Of a stretch of DNA of 64,000 bases, positions 52,654 through 62,060 are shown piece after piece (the first letter of the stretch is position 1; the number at the start of each line of letters is the position of its first letter). The notes beneath the pieces are model-generated. The model was not told where the DNA came from, searched no databases, and was given only the letters and a program-made list of their open reading frames with translations. The stretch comes from Paenisporosarcina sp049671445 (lineage in GTDB: Bacteria; Bacillota; Bacilli; Bacillales_A; Planococcaceae). A program made the translations under genes and the position numbers. Location of the stretch: positions 1 through 64,000 of the forward strand of contig NZ_JBATUX010000109.1 in assembly GCF_049671445.1 (NCBI RefSeq), read 5' to 3'.

Positions 52654-53697
52654 CTAAAAAAGTTTAATTCTTTGAAAAGAGTTATCGCTTTTGATAAATT
52701 CCGTTTCTGTTCTTCTCTCAATAGGTTCCCTTAAGTGATCAGCAGTTGCTAAAACATTCGTAAGCCCTTCCATCATTGCTTTAGCGGATAAAATTAAAAT
52801 TGATATAAATAGGATTGGGATGAAGGATATCCACGGATAAGAAGTCCATAAATAATCCCACCACATCCCTAACAGTCCAGCCCATTCGTTTGAATTGGAG
52901 AGTTGTTTTGTGTAACCAAATAAATCTCCTCTTCTAGTAAATCCACCAATAAAAATACCCAATACAGCTAAATGTGACATCAGAATCAAAGTTTGTATGA
53001 AATCTCTTAAAAAGATAATAGCTATTTGAGGAACTAAAAAGAGTTTTATATGTTTTGAAACTATACGCCAATTACTTGCCCCAAGTGTTCTTGAACTTTC
53101 AATAAACTCTTTGTTGTAAATAGCTTTAACTTCATTTGCTATTAAGATAGAATTTGTTGGAATAAAAAGCGCAGCCAATACAACTAAAAAAAGGACAATC
53201 CTATTCCAATATGGTAGAGGTTCAGGGCCCCTCACTAATACCCCATCGATATCATATACGATAACTTCTTGGATTAGAATCACATTCAAAAGCAAGAATG
53301 CCAACAATGTGATTGGGAAGTAATTTAATGCATCTGCAATCGATTTAAGTGGTCGTTCAATCTTCTGAAGAAAGAAATGAATGAATAAACCGATCCATAT
53401 GGATGGGAAAACACGTAAAAAAGTAATGATTAATGTTGCTGCAATCGTATACTTCGTACCAACTATCATCACAATTAATAAATCTCGACCAAAGTTGTCT
53501 GTTCCAAAAGGAGGAAATATTTTCATACTATATGGAGCTGGAAGAGGTTTTCCACTGCTATCAAATAGTAATGGTGATGTGGGTATACGGTCGTTAAATA
53601 TGAAAAAATAAAGAATACTGACTAAAAGCATCGAGTTAATGATGAAAAATCCTGTTATAAACAGCTTATTTAAAAACAACCGTTTCATAATGAACAT
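52654..53697 (-). CDS. ABC transporter permease, OppC/DppC-like
   Basis: 347 residues. Opening helix, a lumenal segment with PPFGTDNFGRDLL (the OppC hallmark), five more helices, and the coupling EFIESSRTLGASNWRIVSKH. It starts 5 bases after the OppB-like gene. No solute-binding protein or ATPase gene lies nearby, so this pair must borrow them or form an unusual system. Confidence 0.88.
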   Translation of the reverse strand: MFIMKRLFLNKLFITGFFIINSMLLVSILYFFIFNDRIPTSPLLFDSSGKPLPAPYSMKIFPPFGTDNFGRDLLIVMIVGTKYTIAATLIITFLRVFPSIWIGLFIHFFLQKIERPLKSIADALNYFPITLLAFLLLNVILIQEVIVYDIDGVLVRGPEPLPYWNRIVLFLVVLAALFIPTNSILIANEVKAIYNKEFIESSRTLGASNWRIVSKHIKLFLVPQIAIIFLRDFIQTLILMSHLAVLGIFIGGFTRRGDLFGYTKQLSNSNEWAGLLGMWWDYLWTSYPWISFIPILFISILILSAKAMMEGLTNVLATADHLREPIERRTETEFIKSDNSFQRIKLF

Positions 53698-53702
53698 TTA
53701 TT

Positions 53703-54569
53703 TCACCATTCCAATCTTTGGCCAGTATTTTTTTCAATCAGAGTGGTAATAAGTGCGTATAAAATGAACACGGGAAGAAAAAACATAATTAAGGTGAATG
53801 CAATTACATTAGGATTTGGATAACTCGTAATGAATGTAAATATTCCATAAACATTGAATAATTTTTCGAAAATTACCATTGAGGATAATAAATAGAGAAC
53901 TATCGTTTTACTATGACTAAACAGACTAGGTACTATATTTCTTAATACATGAGAGAAAAAAATATAGCTTTTGTTAAAGCCTTTGCTTTTGGCTAATTCA
54001 ATGTATGGCTTTTTCCACTCTTCATTTACTAAATGGAGGTTAATCCTATAAATCATAAAGGACGGAATTAAAGCCAATGAAAAGATAGGTAAGAAATAAG
54101 TATTGTTTTGTGAAGAGCCCGCAACAGGAAATAATAAGGTCCCTGTTTGCTGGAAATAATAAATCACTGTAAATTGAATAACGATAATGATGAATAAATC
54201 TGGCAATGATTCCAACAAAGAAATAATTTTGGATACACCTTCATTTAATTTTTGTGGAAGTAGAATCGTTACATAAGTGATGAACAAACCAATGATCATC
54301 GAAATACATATTGATGAGAGGAAAATTATTAGGGAGTAAATGTAATAATCCCAAAAATTAATGAAAATTGAATACTGACGGTTAGTTGGACCTAAAATTA
54401 ATAGATTTTCAGGAAAAACCAAGGATTTCACAATGTGAAGTATATTTTCCAAAAACAATATGGCATCAAGCTGGATCCCATTAGTAAATAACCCGACAAA
54501 AGCGCTTATCAGAATAATGCCAATTACAACAAATAAAAAACGTGTCAATACAGTAAAAGTTGAGCTCAT
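53703..54569 (-). CDS. ABC transporter permease, OppB/DppB-like
   Basis: 288 residues with six membrane helices. The coupling segment YIELAKSKGFNKSYIFFSHV precedes the last helices, in line with OppB-type permeases, but the sequence is divergent. ATG 54569 follows GGAGGGATTTTT; an upstream in-frame start adds 13 residues with no ribosome site. Operon with the OppC-like gene. Confidence 0.82.
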   Translation of the reverse strand: MSSTFTVLTRFLFVVIGIILISAFVGLFTNGIQLDAILFLENILHIVKSLVFPENLLILGPTNRQYSIFINFWDYYIYSLIIFLSSICISMIIGLFITYVTILLPQKLNEGVSKIISLLESLPDLFIIIVIQFTVIYYFQQTGTLLFPVAGSSQNNTYFLPIFSLALIPSFMIYRINLHLVNEEWKKPYIELAKSKGFNKSYIFFSHVLRNIVPSLFSHSKTIVLYLLSSMVIFEKLFNVYGIFTFITSYPNPNVIAFTLIMFFLPVFILYALITTLIEKNTGQRLEW

Positions 54570-54848
54570 AAAAATCCCTCCATTAACGCATAAACCAAAG
54601 ATATACATTTAAAGTTAAGATTACCATATACACCTTTTAGAAAATAGACAGATAATAACCAAGAGCTATCTTTGCCAGAAAAAACTATCTTTGAAGATAT
54701 TCGACCTATAACTTCCAAATCCTCCCTCAAATAATTTGATTCATATAATAAACAAAACATGCATGAAATAAAGCAAAAGGTTAGATGTAAATGCAGTCAT
54801 ACTTAATTTTTCATTTTTTGGAGAACATATGAATCAAGAGGTGATAAT

Positions 54849-56111
54849 ATGGCAAAATTACTTCATATCCTTGTTATCTTATGTTTGATTTCCCCATCCA
54901 TTATCCATGCAAATGTAGAGCCGACCGATCCAAGTGTGAGAGTAGCATTTATTAAGGATGGATTTTTGTGGATACAAGAAAATGACAAACTAGAAGTACT
55001 GACCGATAAAAAAGCAGTGTACTCTAATCCTCCACAGTGGTCTTTCGACGGGAAGATGCTTCTTTATCAAAAAGAAGTGACAGAAACCATCAATGAAAAT
55101 AAGGAAATGCAAAATGAATTATGGGTTTATGACATAAAGACAAAAAAGCATTCCAAAATCTTCTACGATGGATATAATCCAAAATGGGCACCACACGAAA
55201 ATATTGTGGCATTTCAAAGTGGCCCCGTTCTAAATATATCTGACCTAAACAGCTTTTATAATATCGCTCTAGGAGTAAGCGATTATGAATGGCAGCCCGA
55301 TGGAAAAGGTTTTATTGTTTCATCTAGTGCTTCTCTTCGCCCAGATGGATGGACTAATCCGATTCTTTACACCATTTCAATAGAGAAAGGTTATCGAAAC
55401 ATCAAAATTCCAACAAAAATTGTAAAGAGGTTTTTTGTAATTCCTAAAGAAGTAGGAACGGGTGAAATTAAAATACCTTCGATTACCGCAAGTTCAATAT
55501 CTTTCTCGCCTAATAAAAAATGGATATCCTTTATTGTGTCTCCTACTGCTTCATGGGCGATGGATAGTGAGATGCTATGTGTGATTTCTGTAGACGGTAA
55601 AGAGTTTACTGTAATTGATGAGCTTGCCTTCGGATTCCCACCAAAGTGGGCTTATAACCATGATTTCCTAGGGTATATAGCGGGCGGAGGACGCATTGTA
55701 TTTGGTTTTAAAAATAAAAATTTAAAAGTAACGGAACCACCTGCTTATTATACTTTCGATCTTACGCCTAAAACCTATGCGGAACTGGATTTTACTTGGG
55801 TTGATGATACCTCGCTCATTGTTTCGAGGGTTACTGAAAGTGAATGGTCAAATGATGCGAATAAGCGACCGAAACCTTCATTATATTTTTTGACACTAAC
55901 AGGAGAAAAACAGATGAAAATAACGACACCTCCAAAAGATCAAGTAGATTTCAATCCCATTTTCTTACCTTCAATAAATAAATTAACCTGGTTAAGAAAA
56001 AGTGATATTGTCTCTGGAAAAGGGGATTTGTGGATAGCTGATTCGGATGGAAGAAATGCAAGAGTATGGATACACGATGTTGAGGAATACAGCTTTTTTC
56101 CATCAATGTAA
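54849..56111 (+). CDS. Secreted TolB-like beta-propeller protein
   Basis: 420 residues. A signal peptide (LLHILVILCLISPSIIHA) is followed by repeated PD40-type blades: PPQWSFDGKMLLYQK, YNPKWAPHENIVAFQ, DYEWQPDGKGFIVSS, SISFSPNKKWISFIV, ending DLWIADSDGRNARVW. Likely a six-bladed propeller for protein or glycan binding outside the membrane. AAGAGGTGATAAT precedes the ATG. Partner unknown. Confidence 0.88.
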   Translation: MAKLLHILVILCLISPSIIHANVEPTDPSVRVAFIKDGFLWIQENDKLEVLTDKKAVYSNPPQWSFDGKMLLYQKEVTETINENKEMQNELWVYDIKTKKHSKIFYDGYNPKWAPHENIVAFQSGPVLNISDLNSFYNIALGVSDYEWQPDGKGFIVSSSASLRPDGWTNPILYTISIEKGYRNIKIPTKIVKRFFVIPKEVGTGEIKIPSITASSISFSPNKKWISFIVSPTASWAMDSEMLCVISVDGKEFTVIDELAFGFPPKWAYNHDFLGYIAGGGRIVFGFKNKNLKVTEPPAYYTFDLTPKTYAELDFTWVDDTSLIVSRVTESEWSNDANKRPKPSLYFLTLTGEKQMKITTPPKDQVDFNPIFLPSINKLTWLRKSDIVSGKGDLWIADSDGRNARVWIHDVEEYSFFPSM

Positions 56112-56138
56112 GTTGGCTGTCGTAACTTTAGTCCCAAC

Positions 56139-56178
56139 AAAAAATCCCACTTGTCTAAAAAGACAAATGGGATTTTTT
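56139..56178. terminator. Bidirectional terminator
   Basis: AAAATCCCACTTGTCT and AGACAAATGGGATTTTTT between convergent TolB-like and argH genes. Confidence 0.88.
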
Positions 56179-56183
56179 GAATG

Positions 56184-57554
56184 TTATATAAGTGTCTTTG
56201 CTTTCACAATTTGCAATCGTACTTGGTCAAATCCTGTTCCACCTAGCGAATTGCGTCGCTTAACTGCGGATATTGGTGACAATACGTCAAAAATATCTTC
56301 TTCAATTAAGTTGCTAGCTTCTTGTAAGTCTTCAAGTGTTAGATCCAATAAGAAAATCTTACGTTGAATACAAAGGAAAACAAGCTTCCCTGTGACTTCA
56401 TGTGCTTCACGGAACGGCATGCCTTTCGTCGCTAAATAATCTGCGAGTTCTGTGGCATTTGAAAAGTCTTGATGTACCGCTTCATTTAATCGTTTCCTAT
56501 GGACCGTCATCGTGCGAACCATACCCTCGAAAATTTGTAATGACCCATTCAAGGTTTGAACCGAATCGAACATGCCTTCTTTGTCTTCTTGCATATCTTT
56601 GTTATACGCGAGTGGTAAACCTTTTAGCGTGGTCAACAAACTAAATAAGTTTCCGTACACACGACCTGTCTTGCCACGAATCAATTCCGCCATATCAGGG
56701 TTTTTCTTTTGTGGCATGATGCTTGAGCCTGTGGCGAACGCATCGTCGAGTTCAATAAATTGAAACTCTTGGCTCGACCACAGGATGATTTCTTCAGCGA
56801 AACGAGATAAGTGCATCATCACAAGTGATGCATTACTTAAAAATTCCACGATGAAATCACGGTCACTCACGGCATCCATGCTATTTTGGTACACTTGCTC
56901 AAACCCTAAATAATTGGCTGATTTTTCACGGTCAATTGGGAATGTCGTACCTGCAAGTGCACCGGCACCTAGTGGTGATATATCAATCCGTTTTAGCGAT
57001 TCTGACAAACGTTGCTGATCTCGCTCAAGCATCCAAAAATAGGCCATTAAATGATGAGCAAATGAAATAGGTTGCGCACGTTGTAGGTGCGTATAACCAG
57101 GTGTAATGGTTTCGACATGTTGCTCAGCTTGATTAACTATGGCTTTTTGAAACGCTTTGATACTGTCTATAATTTCAACTACACGATGTTTTAAAAAGAG
57201 GTGCATATCTGTCGCCACTTGGTCGTTACGGCTACGTCCAGTATGCAGCTTCCCTCCAACCGGACCGATTAAATCTATCAGTAGCTTTTCTAAATTCAAA
57301 TGAATGTCTTCGTTTGCAACTTCAAAAACCAATTCATCGTTCGCTGCCTTTACTTTCAGCTGCTCAAGACCACCTAAGATAGCTGTAACGTCATCTTGCG
57401 GTAAAATTTTGCAATCACCGAGCATTTTTACATGCGCTATACTTCCCGTTAAATCTTCCATAACGAGCTGTTGATCAAAGCCAATGGATGCGCCAAATTC
57501 ATCGACCCACTGTTCAGCAGACTTTTGAAAACGACCTCCCCATAGCTTCGTCAT
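56184..57554 (-). CDS. argH: Argininosuccinate lyase
   Basis: 456 residues, fumarase/aspartase superfamily. Signature TGSSIMPQKKNPD holds the catalytic serine loop; HTGRSRNDQVATDMHL and TPGYTHLQRAQP are the other conserved blocks. It splits argininosuccinate into arginine and fumarate. It overlaps argG by 4 bases. Confidence 0.97.
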   Translation of the reverse strand: MTKLWGGRFQKSAEQWVDEFGASIGFDQQLVMEDLTGSIAHVKMLGDCKILPQDDVTAILGGLEQLKVKAANDELVFEVANEDIHLNLEKLLIDLIGPVGGKLHTGRSRNDQVATDMHLFLKHRVVEIIDSIKAFQKAIVNQAEQHVETITPGYTHLQRAQPISFAHHLMAYFWMLERDQQRLSESLKRIDISPLGAGALAGTTFPIDREKSANYLGFEQVYQNSMDAVSDRDFIVEFLSNASLVMMHLSRFAEEIILWSSQEFQFIELDDAFATGSSIMPQKKNPDMAELIRGKTGRVYGNLFSLLTTLKGLPLAYNKDMQEDKEGMFDSVQTLNGSLQIFEGMVRTMTVHRKRLNEAVHQDFSNATELADYLATKGMPFREAHEVTGKLVFLCIQRKIFLLDLTLEDLQEASNLIEEDIFDVLSPISAVKRRNSLGGTGFDQVRLQIVKAKTLI

Positions 57555-58759
57555 ACAGTCACCTTCTTTTCTCCTTTATTAACCATTGCATGTACTTTTG
57601 TTGGTAGACCCCATAACTCAATGAAGCCGACTGCAGATGCATGGTTGAACTCATCATTTGTAGAATATGTTGCAAGTTTTTCATCGTATAAAGAATTGGG
57701 AGATTTACGGCCTTCTACGATTGCATGCCCTTTAAATAATTTCACACGTACTACACCATTTACATAGACTTGAGTTTCTTTTAGGAATGCTTCAAGCGCA
57801 ACTTTTAATGGAGAGAACCACAAACCTTCATAGATTAGTTCCGTTAATTTTTTCTCAACTACTGGTTTAAAATGAGCTAACTCTTTTACCAGCGTAATGT
57901 CTTCAAGCTCTTTATGTGCAAGCAGTAAAGTGTGAGCTCCTGGCACTTCATACACTTCACGCGATTTAATACCAACTAAACGGTTTTCAACATGATCGAT
58001 ACGACCCACACCATGTTTCCCAGCTACTTTATTTAACTCTTCAATCAGTTCAGCTAATGAATATGCAACACCATTTAGTTCGGTTGGAACCCCTTGATTA
58101 AAGGTAATTTCAACGGTGTCAGCTGTATCTGGCGTGTTTTCCAGAGCTACTGTAATATCATACGCATCTTCTGGAGGTGTAGCCCAAGGGTCTTCAAGAA
58201 TTCCACATTCATTGGCGCGGCCCCATAAGTTTTGGTCGATTGAAAACGGACTATCTAAATTGACTGGAATTGGAATGTTATTTTTCTTAGCATAGGCAAT
58301 TTCTTCATCACGTGACCAACCCCATGCACGTACTGGAGCAATTACTTCTAATGATGGGTCAAGTGCATTAATGGATACTTCAAAACGAACTTGGTCATTC
58401 CCTTTACCTGTACAGCCATGTGCTACTGCATGTGAACCCGTTTGATGTGCAATTTCAACTAATTTTTTTGAAATAAGTGGACGAGATAATGCAGAAACGA
58501 GTGGATATTTGTTTTCATACCAAGTATGAGCTTGAAGAGAAAGTAATGCATATTCATTTGCAAATTCATCTCTTGCATCAATCATATAACTTTCAACAGC
58601 GCCGACTTGAATTGCTTTCTTTTTAATAAATTCTAAATCTTTACCTTCCCCAACATCTAGACAAACAGCAATTACATCATAACCTTGTTCTTTTAACCAC
58701 GGAATTGCCACTGACGTATCTAAACCACCTGAATATGCGAGAACTACTTTTTTATTCAT
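57551..58759 (-). CDS. argG: Argininosuccinate synthase
   Basis: 402 residues. The ATP pyrophosphatase loop VLAYSGGLDTSVAIPWL is at the N-terminus; HGCTGKGNDQVRFE binds citrulline/aspartate. It joins citrulline and aspartate, the step before ArgH. AGGAGGAATGAAAT precedes the ATG. Operon argGH under ARG boxes. Confidence 0.98.
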   Translation of the reverse strand: MNKKVVLAYSGGLDTSVAIPWLKEQGYDVIAVCLDVGEGKDLEFIKKKAIQVGAVESYMIDARDEFANEYALLSLQAHTWYENKYPLVSALSRPLISKKLVEIAHQTGSHAVAHGCTGKGNDQVRFEVSINALDPSLEVIAPVRAWGWSRDEEIAYAKKNNIPIPVNLDSPFSIDQNLWGRANECGILEDPWATPPEDAYDITVALENTPDTADTVEITFNQGVPTELNGVAYSLAELIEELNKVAGKHGVGRIDHVENRLVGIKSREVYEVPGAHTLLLAHKELEDITLVKELAHFKPVVEKKLTELIYEGLWFSPLKVALEAFLKETQVYVNGVVRVKLFKGHAIVEGRKSPNSLYDEKLATYSTNDEFNHASAVGFIELWGLPTKVHAMVNKGEKKVTV

Positions 58760-58774
58760 ATTTCATTCCTCCTA

Positions 58775-58862
58775 AGTGTATGTTTATTCATCTTTTATGA
58801 ATTAATATACACGAATCATAACATGGGATAAAAATGTAATCAAGTGTATTAACATACATTCA
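58775..58862 (-). promoter_or_regulatory. argG promoter with ArgR/AhrC boxes
   Basis: TATGAATTAATATACACG (58796-58813) fits the ARG box TNTGNATWWWWATNCANA in 17 of 18 positions. Weaker boxes lie at 58775-58792 and, upstream, about 58842-58860. On the minus strand TTGATT-17-TATGAT forms the core promoter between the boxes. Repression by arginine-bound ArgR is inferred. Confidence 0.65.
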
Positions 58863-58917
58863 TTAAAGTTTAACTATTCAAAAAAAGAGTTGCCAAATTG
58901 GCAACTCTCTACATCGA

Positions 58918-59670
58918 TTATTTTTTTGTGAAAAAATCTCTACCTACACGTTCGATAATTCCTGGCGCCATCCCGTACACTTTACTCGAAATGCCCATAT
59001 ACCACGGTAGATTCACTTCACGAACTGGACGATTCATTACACGAACAACCGCATTTGAAACTTCATCTACGGATAATAGAAACTTCTTCAATGAGATTTT
59101 ATATGTTCCAGTTGAATCAGCTAAATCTAAAAATGGTGTATCGATGGGTCCTGGATTAATCGTTGTTACATGAATACCAAGTGGTTGTACTTCCATTCGC
59201 GTAGCATTGGCATAACCAAGTAGTGCATGTTTGGTTGCTGCATATACGGAAGCTTTTGGTGTAGCTATTTTCCCTGCCTGTGACGCAATATAGATGAGAT
59301 GTCCTGATTTACGCTCAATCATATGCGGTAAAATCCTACGCGTTATCTTCATAGGTGCCGTTACATTGACACGCATCATTTGTTCAATTTGCTCATCAGT
59401 TGTGTCGTGAGCTAATGCAAATGTGCCAACCCCTGCAGAAAACACAACAACATCTAACGCAGGACATTGATCGAGAACTAGATCGATTGAATCCTCAAAA
59501 AGCAAGTCTGCTTCAATTGTATGAATGCCGAGTTCTGCAAGTTCAAGAAGGACTTCTTTAGAACGACCGGTTGCATAAACACTGTATCCTTTTGCATGAA
59601 GATCTTTAGCAACTTGTAATCCTACACCACTGGTAGCTCCCGTAACGAGAACCGTTTTAGGATTGTGCAT
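58918..59670 (-). CDS. SDR family oxidoreductase (YqjQ-like)
   Basis: 250 residues. Cofactor loop TGATSGVGLQVAK, NAD-region FSAGVG, catalytic SQAGK...YAATKHAL (Ser-Tyr-Lys). NADP is suggested by the basic residue after YATGRSK. ATG 59670 follows TGGAGTG; it overlaps the MBL-fold gene by 14 bases, the yqjP-yqjQ order of B. subtilis. Substrate unknown. Confidence 0.92.
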   Translation of the reverse strand: MHNPKTVLVTGATSGVGLQVAKDLHAKGYSVYATGRSKEVLLELAELGIHTIEADLLFEDSIDLVLDQCPALDVVVFSAGVGTFALAHDTTDEQIEQMMRVNVTAPMKITRRILPHMIERKSGHLIYIASQAGKIATPKASVYAATKHALLGYANATRMEVQPLGIHVTTINPGPIDTPFLDLADSTGTYKISLKKFLLSVDEVSNAVVRVMNRPVREVNLPWYMGISSKVYGMAPGIIERVGRDFFTKK

Positions 59671-60601
59671 ATGAAAACACTCCATTTTGATCGCGTGATT
59701 CAATTGCTAGTCCTTCTGCAAGGAGATAATCAACTTGTCCAATGGTTTCTGAAAGAGTCAATCCTAGTTCTTTTTCATAGACACTTGGGAATAGTTTCTG
59801 TGTAATTTCATAAATCGTCAGTGGTTGTTGTTCAATCATTGCATGTACTTTCATTGCACGTTCATGCTGTCTTTGTAACCGATGCACAATCAAATCATGT
59901 ACATTATAGACTTCATTTCCATGACCACTATATATTTTCTCAACCGGCATGGTTAACACTTTTCTTAACGATTCGTTGTATTGAAGCATTGCCTGTGGCC
60001 GTCCAGCACTTGGATCTAATGGAGGCTCAATTAAAGGGTTAGACGAAATCTTCTCTAAAATATGGTCGCCCCCAATCATTTCTTTATTCTCTGCATGCCA
60101 AAACGATACATGGCTTTGCGCATGACCCAGTGTTTCAATGACACTCCAACCTGGATGTCCTGGAAGTAAATCCCCTTCTTCAAGTGTTACATCAAGCGGA
60201 CGATTGCCGAGAAAAGACACAGGGCGTTTCATTTTCTCTACCCACGAGTGATATTTTTCAGGAACGCCTTCTTCTATTAAGCGCTCTAAATAAAATTCAT
60301 CGTGGTACGCAAAAAATGCAGGATCGCGTGTTAACCATAAATCATTGTAGACATGTCCATATACTTTAGCTTGTGGAAAAGCATCAATCCAGCCGGCATG
60401 ATCAGGATGATGATGAGTCAAAAACACTTGTTCTATGTCACTAAATGAATAACCCGCTTCTTTTATTCCTCGCTCTAATGCTTCATATGCTTCAGGTGTT
60501 TTAGGACCTGCATCAATTAATGATAAAGAATCTCCTTTTAACAAATAAGCATTTACGTCTCCTACTGCAAATGGTGTAGGTAAAATTAGTTTGTGTATCA
60601 A
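59657..60601 (-). CDS. MBL-fold metallohydrolase (YqjP-like)
   Basis: 314 residues. Zinc ligands are in THHHPDHAGW, ETLGHAQSH and IGGDHIL with a late YSGHGNEV. A winged-helix C-terminus follows (ITQKLFPSVYEKELGLTLSE), as in LACTB2-like enzymes. TTG start with AGGAG 8 bases upstream. Coupled to the SDR gene. Substrate unknown. Confidence 0.9.
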   Translation of the reverse strand: MIHKLILPTPFAVGDVNAYLLKGDSLSLIDAGPKTPEAYEALERGIKEAGYSFSDIEQVFLTHHHPDHAGWIDAFPQAKVYGHVYNDLWLTRDPAFFAYHDEFYLERLIEEGVPEKYHSWVEKMKRPVSFLGNRPLDVTLEEGDLLPGHPGWSVIETLGHAQSHVSFWHAENKEMIGGDHILEKISSNPLIEPPLDPSAGRPQAMLQYNESLRKVLTMPVEKIYSGHGNEVYNVHDLIVHRLQRQHERAMKVHAMIEQQPLTIYEITQKLFPSVYEKELGLTLSETIGQVDYLLAEGLAIESRDQNGVFSYAQS

Positions 60602-60710
60602 TTGGCATTCTCCTTAAAATGAATCACTATTCACTCATTGTACAAGTTTTCTTGGTTGTCGTCACCTTTTCACGTAATATCGAGTATAGTAATTAGGAGA
60701 TAATTGGTTA

Positions 60711-60810
60711 GTTGCAACGAAATCAATAAAGTTGCAACGAAACAGCAAAAGTTGCAACGAAATCCAAGAAGTTGCAACCAAACTCCAAAAGTTGCAACGA
60801 AATCATGTTT
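60711..60810. repeat. Tandem repeat, five 20-bp units (GTTGCAACGAAA core)
   Basis: GTTGCAACGAAA begins at 60711, 60731, 60751, 60771 and 60791, exactly 20 bases apart (the fourth copy has one change, CAACC). The other eight bases of each unit vary. The core contains the palindrome GTTGCAAC. It lies in the leaderless gap before the proC promoter. Confidence 0.9.
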
Positions 60811-60842
60811 AACTCGAAAATGATAATTGCATTCTTCTTTAG

Positions 60843-60872
60843 TTGACAATTCTTTATCAGTAAGTCTATAAT
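60843..60872 (+). promoter_or_regulatory. proC promoter
   Basis: TTGACA (60843-60848), 18 bases, TATAAT (60867-60872). Transcription would begin about 60880, ahead of the T-box leader. Confidence 0.75.
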
Positions 60873-60879
60873 TTCAATA

Positions 60880-61125
60880 ATTTAGAACGTTCAAGCTTTG
60901 ATGAAGACTAGTAATTGTGTTGAAGGAATTTAGAGAGTGTGTTCACCGGCTGAAAGGCACACTTCCCGCTCGCATGATGAACCTACTTTGGAGCTGCCAT
61001 GAAAACATGGCCGTGCCTTCACGATATGAAGGAATAAGTTGTGCTCACTAGTTGAGCAAAACAAGGTGGTACCGCGGAAACATGCGTTTTCGTCCTTTTA
61101 TTAGGACGGGAGCGCATTTTTTTAT
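60880..61125 (+). ncRNA. T-box riboswitch leader (proline specifier)
   Basis: AGTA (60909), GGAA...AGAGAG, the apical GGCTGAAAGG and GATGAACCTACTTTGGAG. The specifier CCT at 60982-60984 is a proline codon. The T-box AAGGTGGTACCGCG is at 61063-61076 with a UGGU bulge, fitting tRNA-Pro (discriminator A). The terminator (ATGCG...CGTCC with GGACG...GCGCAT and T-run) is at 61082-61123. Uncharged tRNA-Pro would turn proC on. Confidence 0.95.
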
Positions 61126-61154
61126 GCAGTAAAATAGATAAAGGAGGAGTATCA

Positions 61155-61967
61155 ATGAAAACGATTGTATTTGTTGGAGCGGGTTCCATGGCGCAAGCGA
61201 TGATTCATGGCTGGATGAAAGAGGCAACAGTTTCCCCGGAAAACGTTTATGTCATGAACAAATCAGATCAAGAAAAATTGGCTTCTCTGAGCAAAACATA
61301 TGGAGTACAGCTCGTTTGTGAAAATAGAGAAATCGTCAAAACAGCTGACTTGGTTATATTGGCGATGAAACCAAAAGATGTCCAAGCGGGTATGAGCTCT
61401 ATTGCTCCATACTTACCATCAACTGCTGTAGTCTTGTCCATACTTGCAGGTGTGCCAATGGATACCATTGAACAAGGGCTTGGTAAACGTCCTATTGCCC
61501 GTTGTATGCCAAACACTTCCGCTACCATTGGGATGTCAGCTAGTGCGGTAGCTTGGAATGAAAAAATGGAAAGTCATGATAAAACGGAAATTATTGAACT
61601 ACTGAAGACTATTGGATCAGTAATCGAAGTAGAAGAAGATGAACTGCACGTGATTACAGCATTGTCTGGAAGTGGACCTGCTTATGTTTATTACTTCGTT
61701 GAAGCATTCGAAAAAGCAGCTGTTGCAAGTGGGCTTTCACCTAATGTAGCTAGAAACTTGCTGGTACAAACAATCGCTGGATCAGCAGAGATGTTGAAAC
61801 AATCAAATGAAACTCCATCCATACTTCGTAAACAAGTGACCAGTCCAGGTGGGACTACAGAGGCTGGCATTGAAGCGTTACAAGATAGTGGATTCGCTGA
61901 TATGCTTGCACGCTGTTTACATGATGCTGAAACACGTTCTAGAGAACTTGGAAAACGTTATATTTAA
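61155..61967 (+). CDS. proC: Pyrroline-5-carboxylate reductase
   Basis: 270 residues. NADP fold opening VFVGAGSMAQAMIHG; conserved GSGPAYVYYFVEA and TSPGGTTEAGIEAL near the substrate site. It makes proline from pyrroline-5-carboxylate. Corresponds to B. subtilis ProI (YqjO), here controlled by the proline T-box. AAGGAGGAGTATCA precedes the ATG. Confidence 0.97.
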   Translation: MKTIVFVGAGSMAQAMIHGWMKEATVSPENVYVMNKSDQEKLASLSKTYGVQLVCENREIVKTADLVILAMKPKDVQAGMSSIAPYLPSTAVVLSILAGVPMDTIEQGLGKRPIARCMPNTSATIGMSASAVAWNEKMESHDKTEIIELLKTIGSVIEVEEDELHVITALSGSGPAYVYYFVEAFEKAAVASGLSPNVARNLLVQTIAGSAEMLKQSNETPSILRKQVTSPGGTTEAGIEALQDSGFADMLARCLHDAETRSRELGKRYI

Positions 61968-61978
61968 TAAACTTTACG

Positions 61979-62009
61979 CACAAAAAGGACCGAATCGGTC
62001 CTTTTTGTG
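61979..62009. terminator. Bidirectional terminator
   Basis: ACAAAAAGGACCGATTCGGTCCTTTTTGTG-type perfect hairpin between convergent proC and speD. Confidence 0.88.
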
Positions 62010-62060
62010 TAATTTATAGCGTGTTCGAAAATTAGTTTCCCTATTGGAAATTCAATTTTC

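Noticed and set aside
60711..60810. CRISPR array
   Set aside because: The repeat is 12 bases and the variable part 8 bases; there are no cas genes. CRISPR units are far longer.
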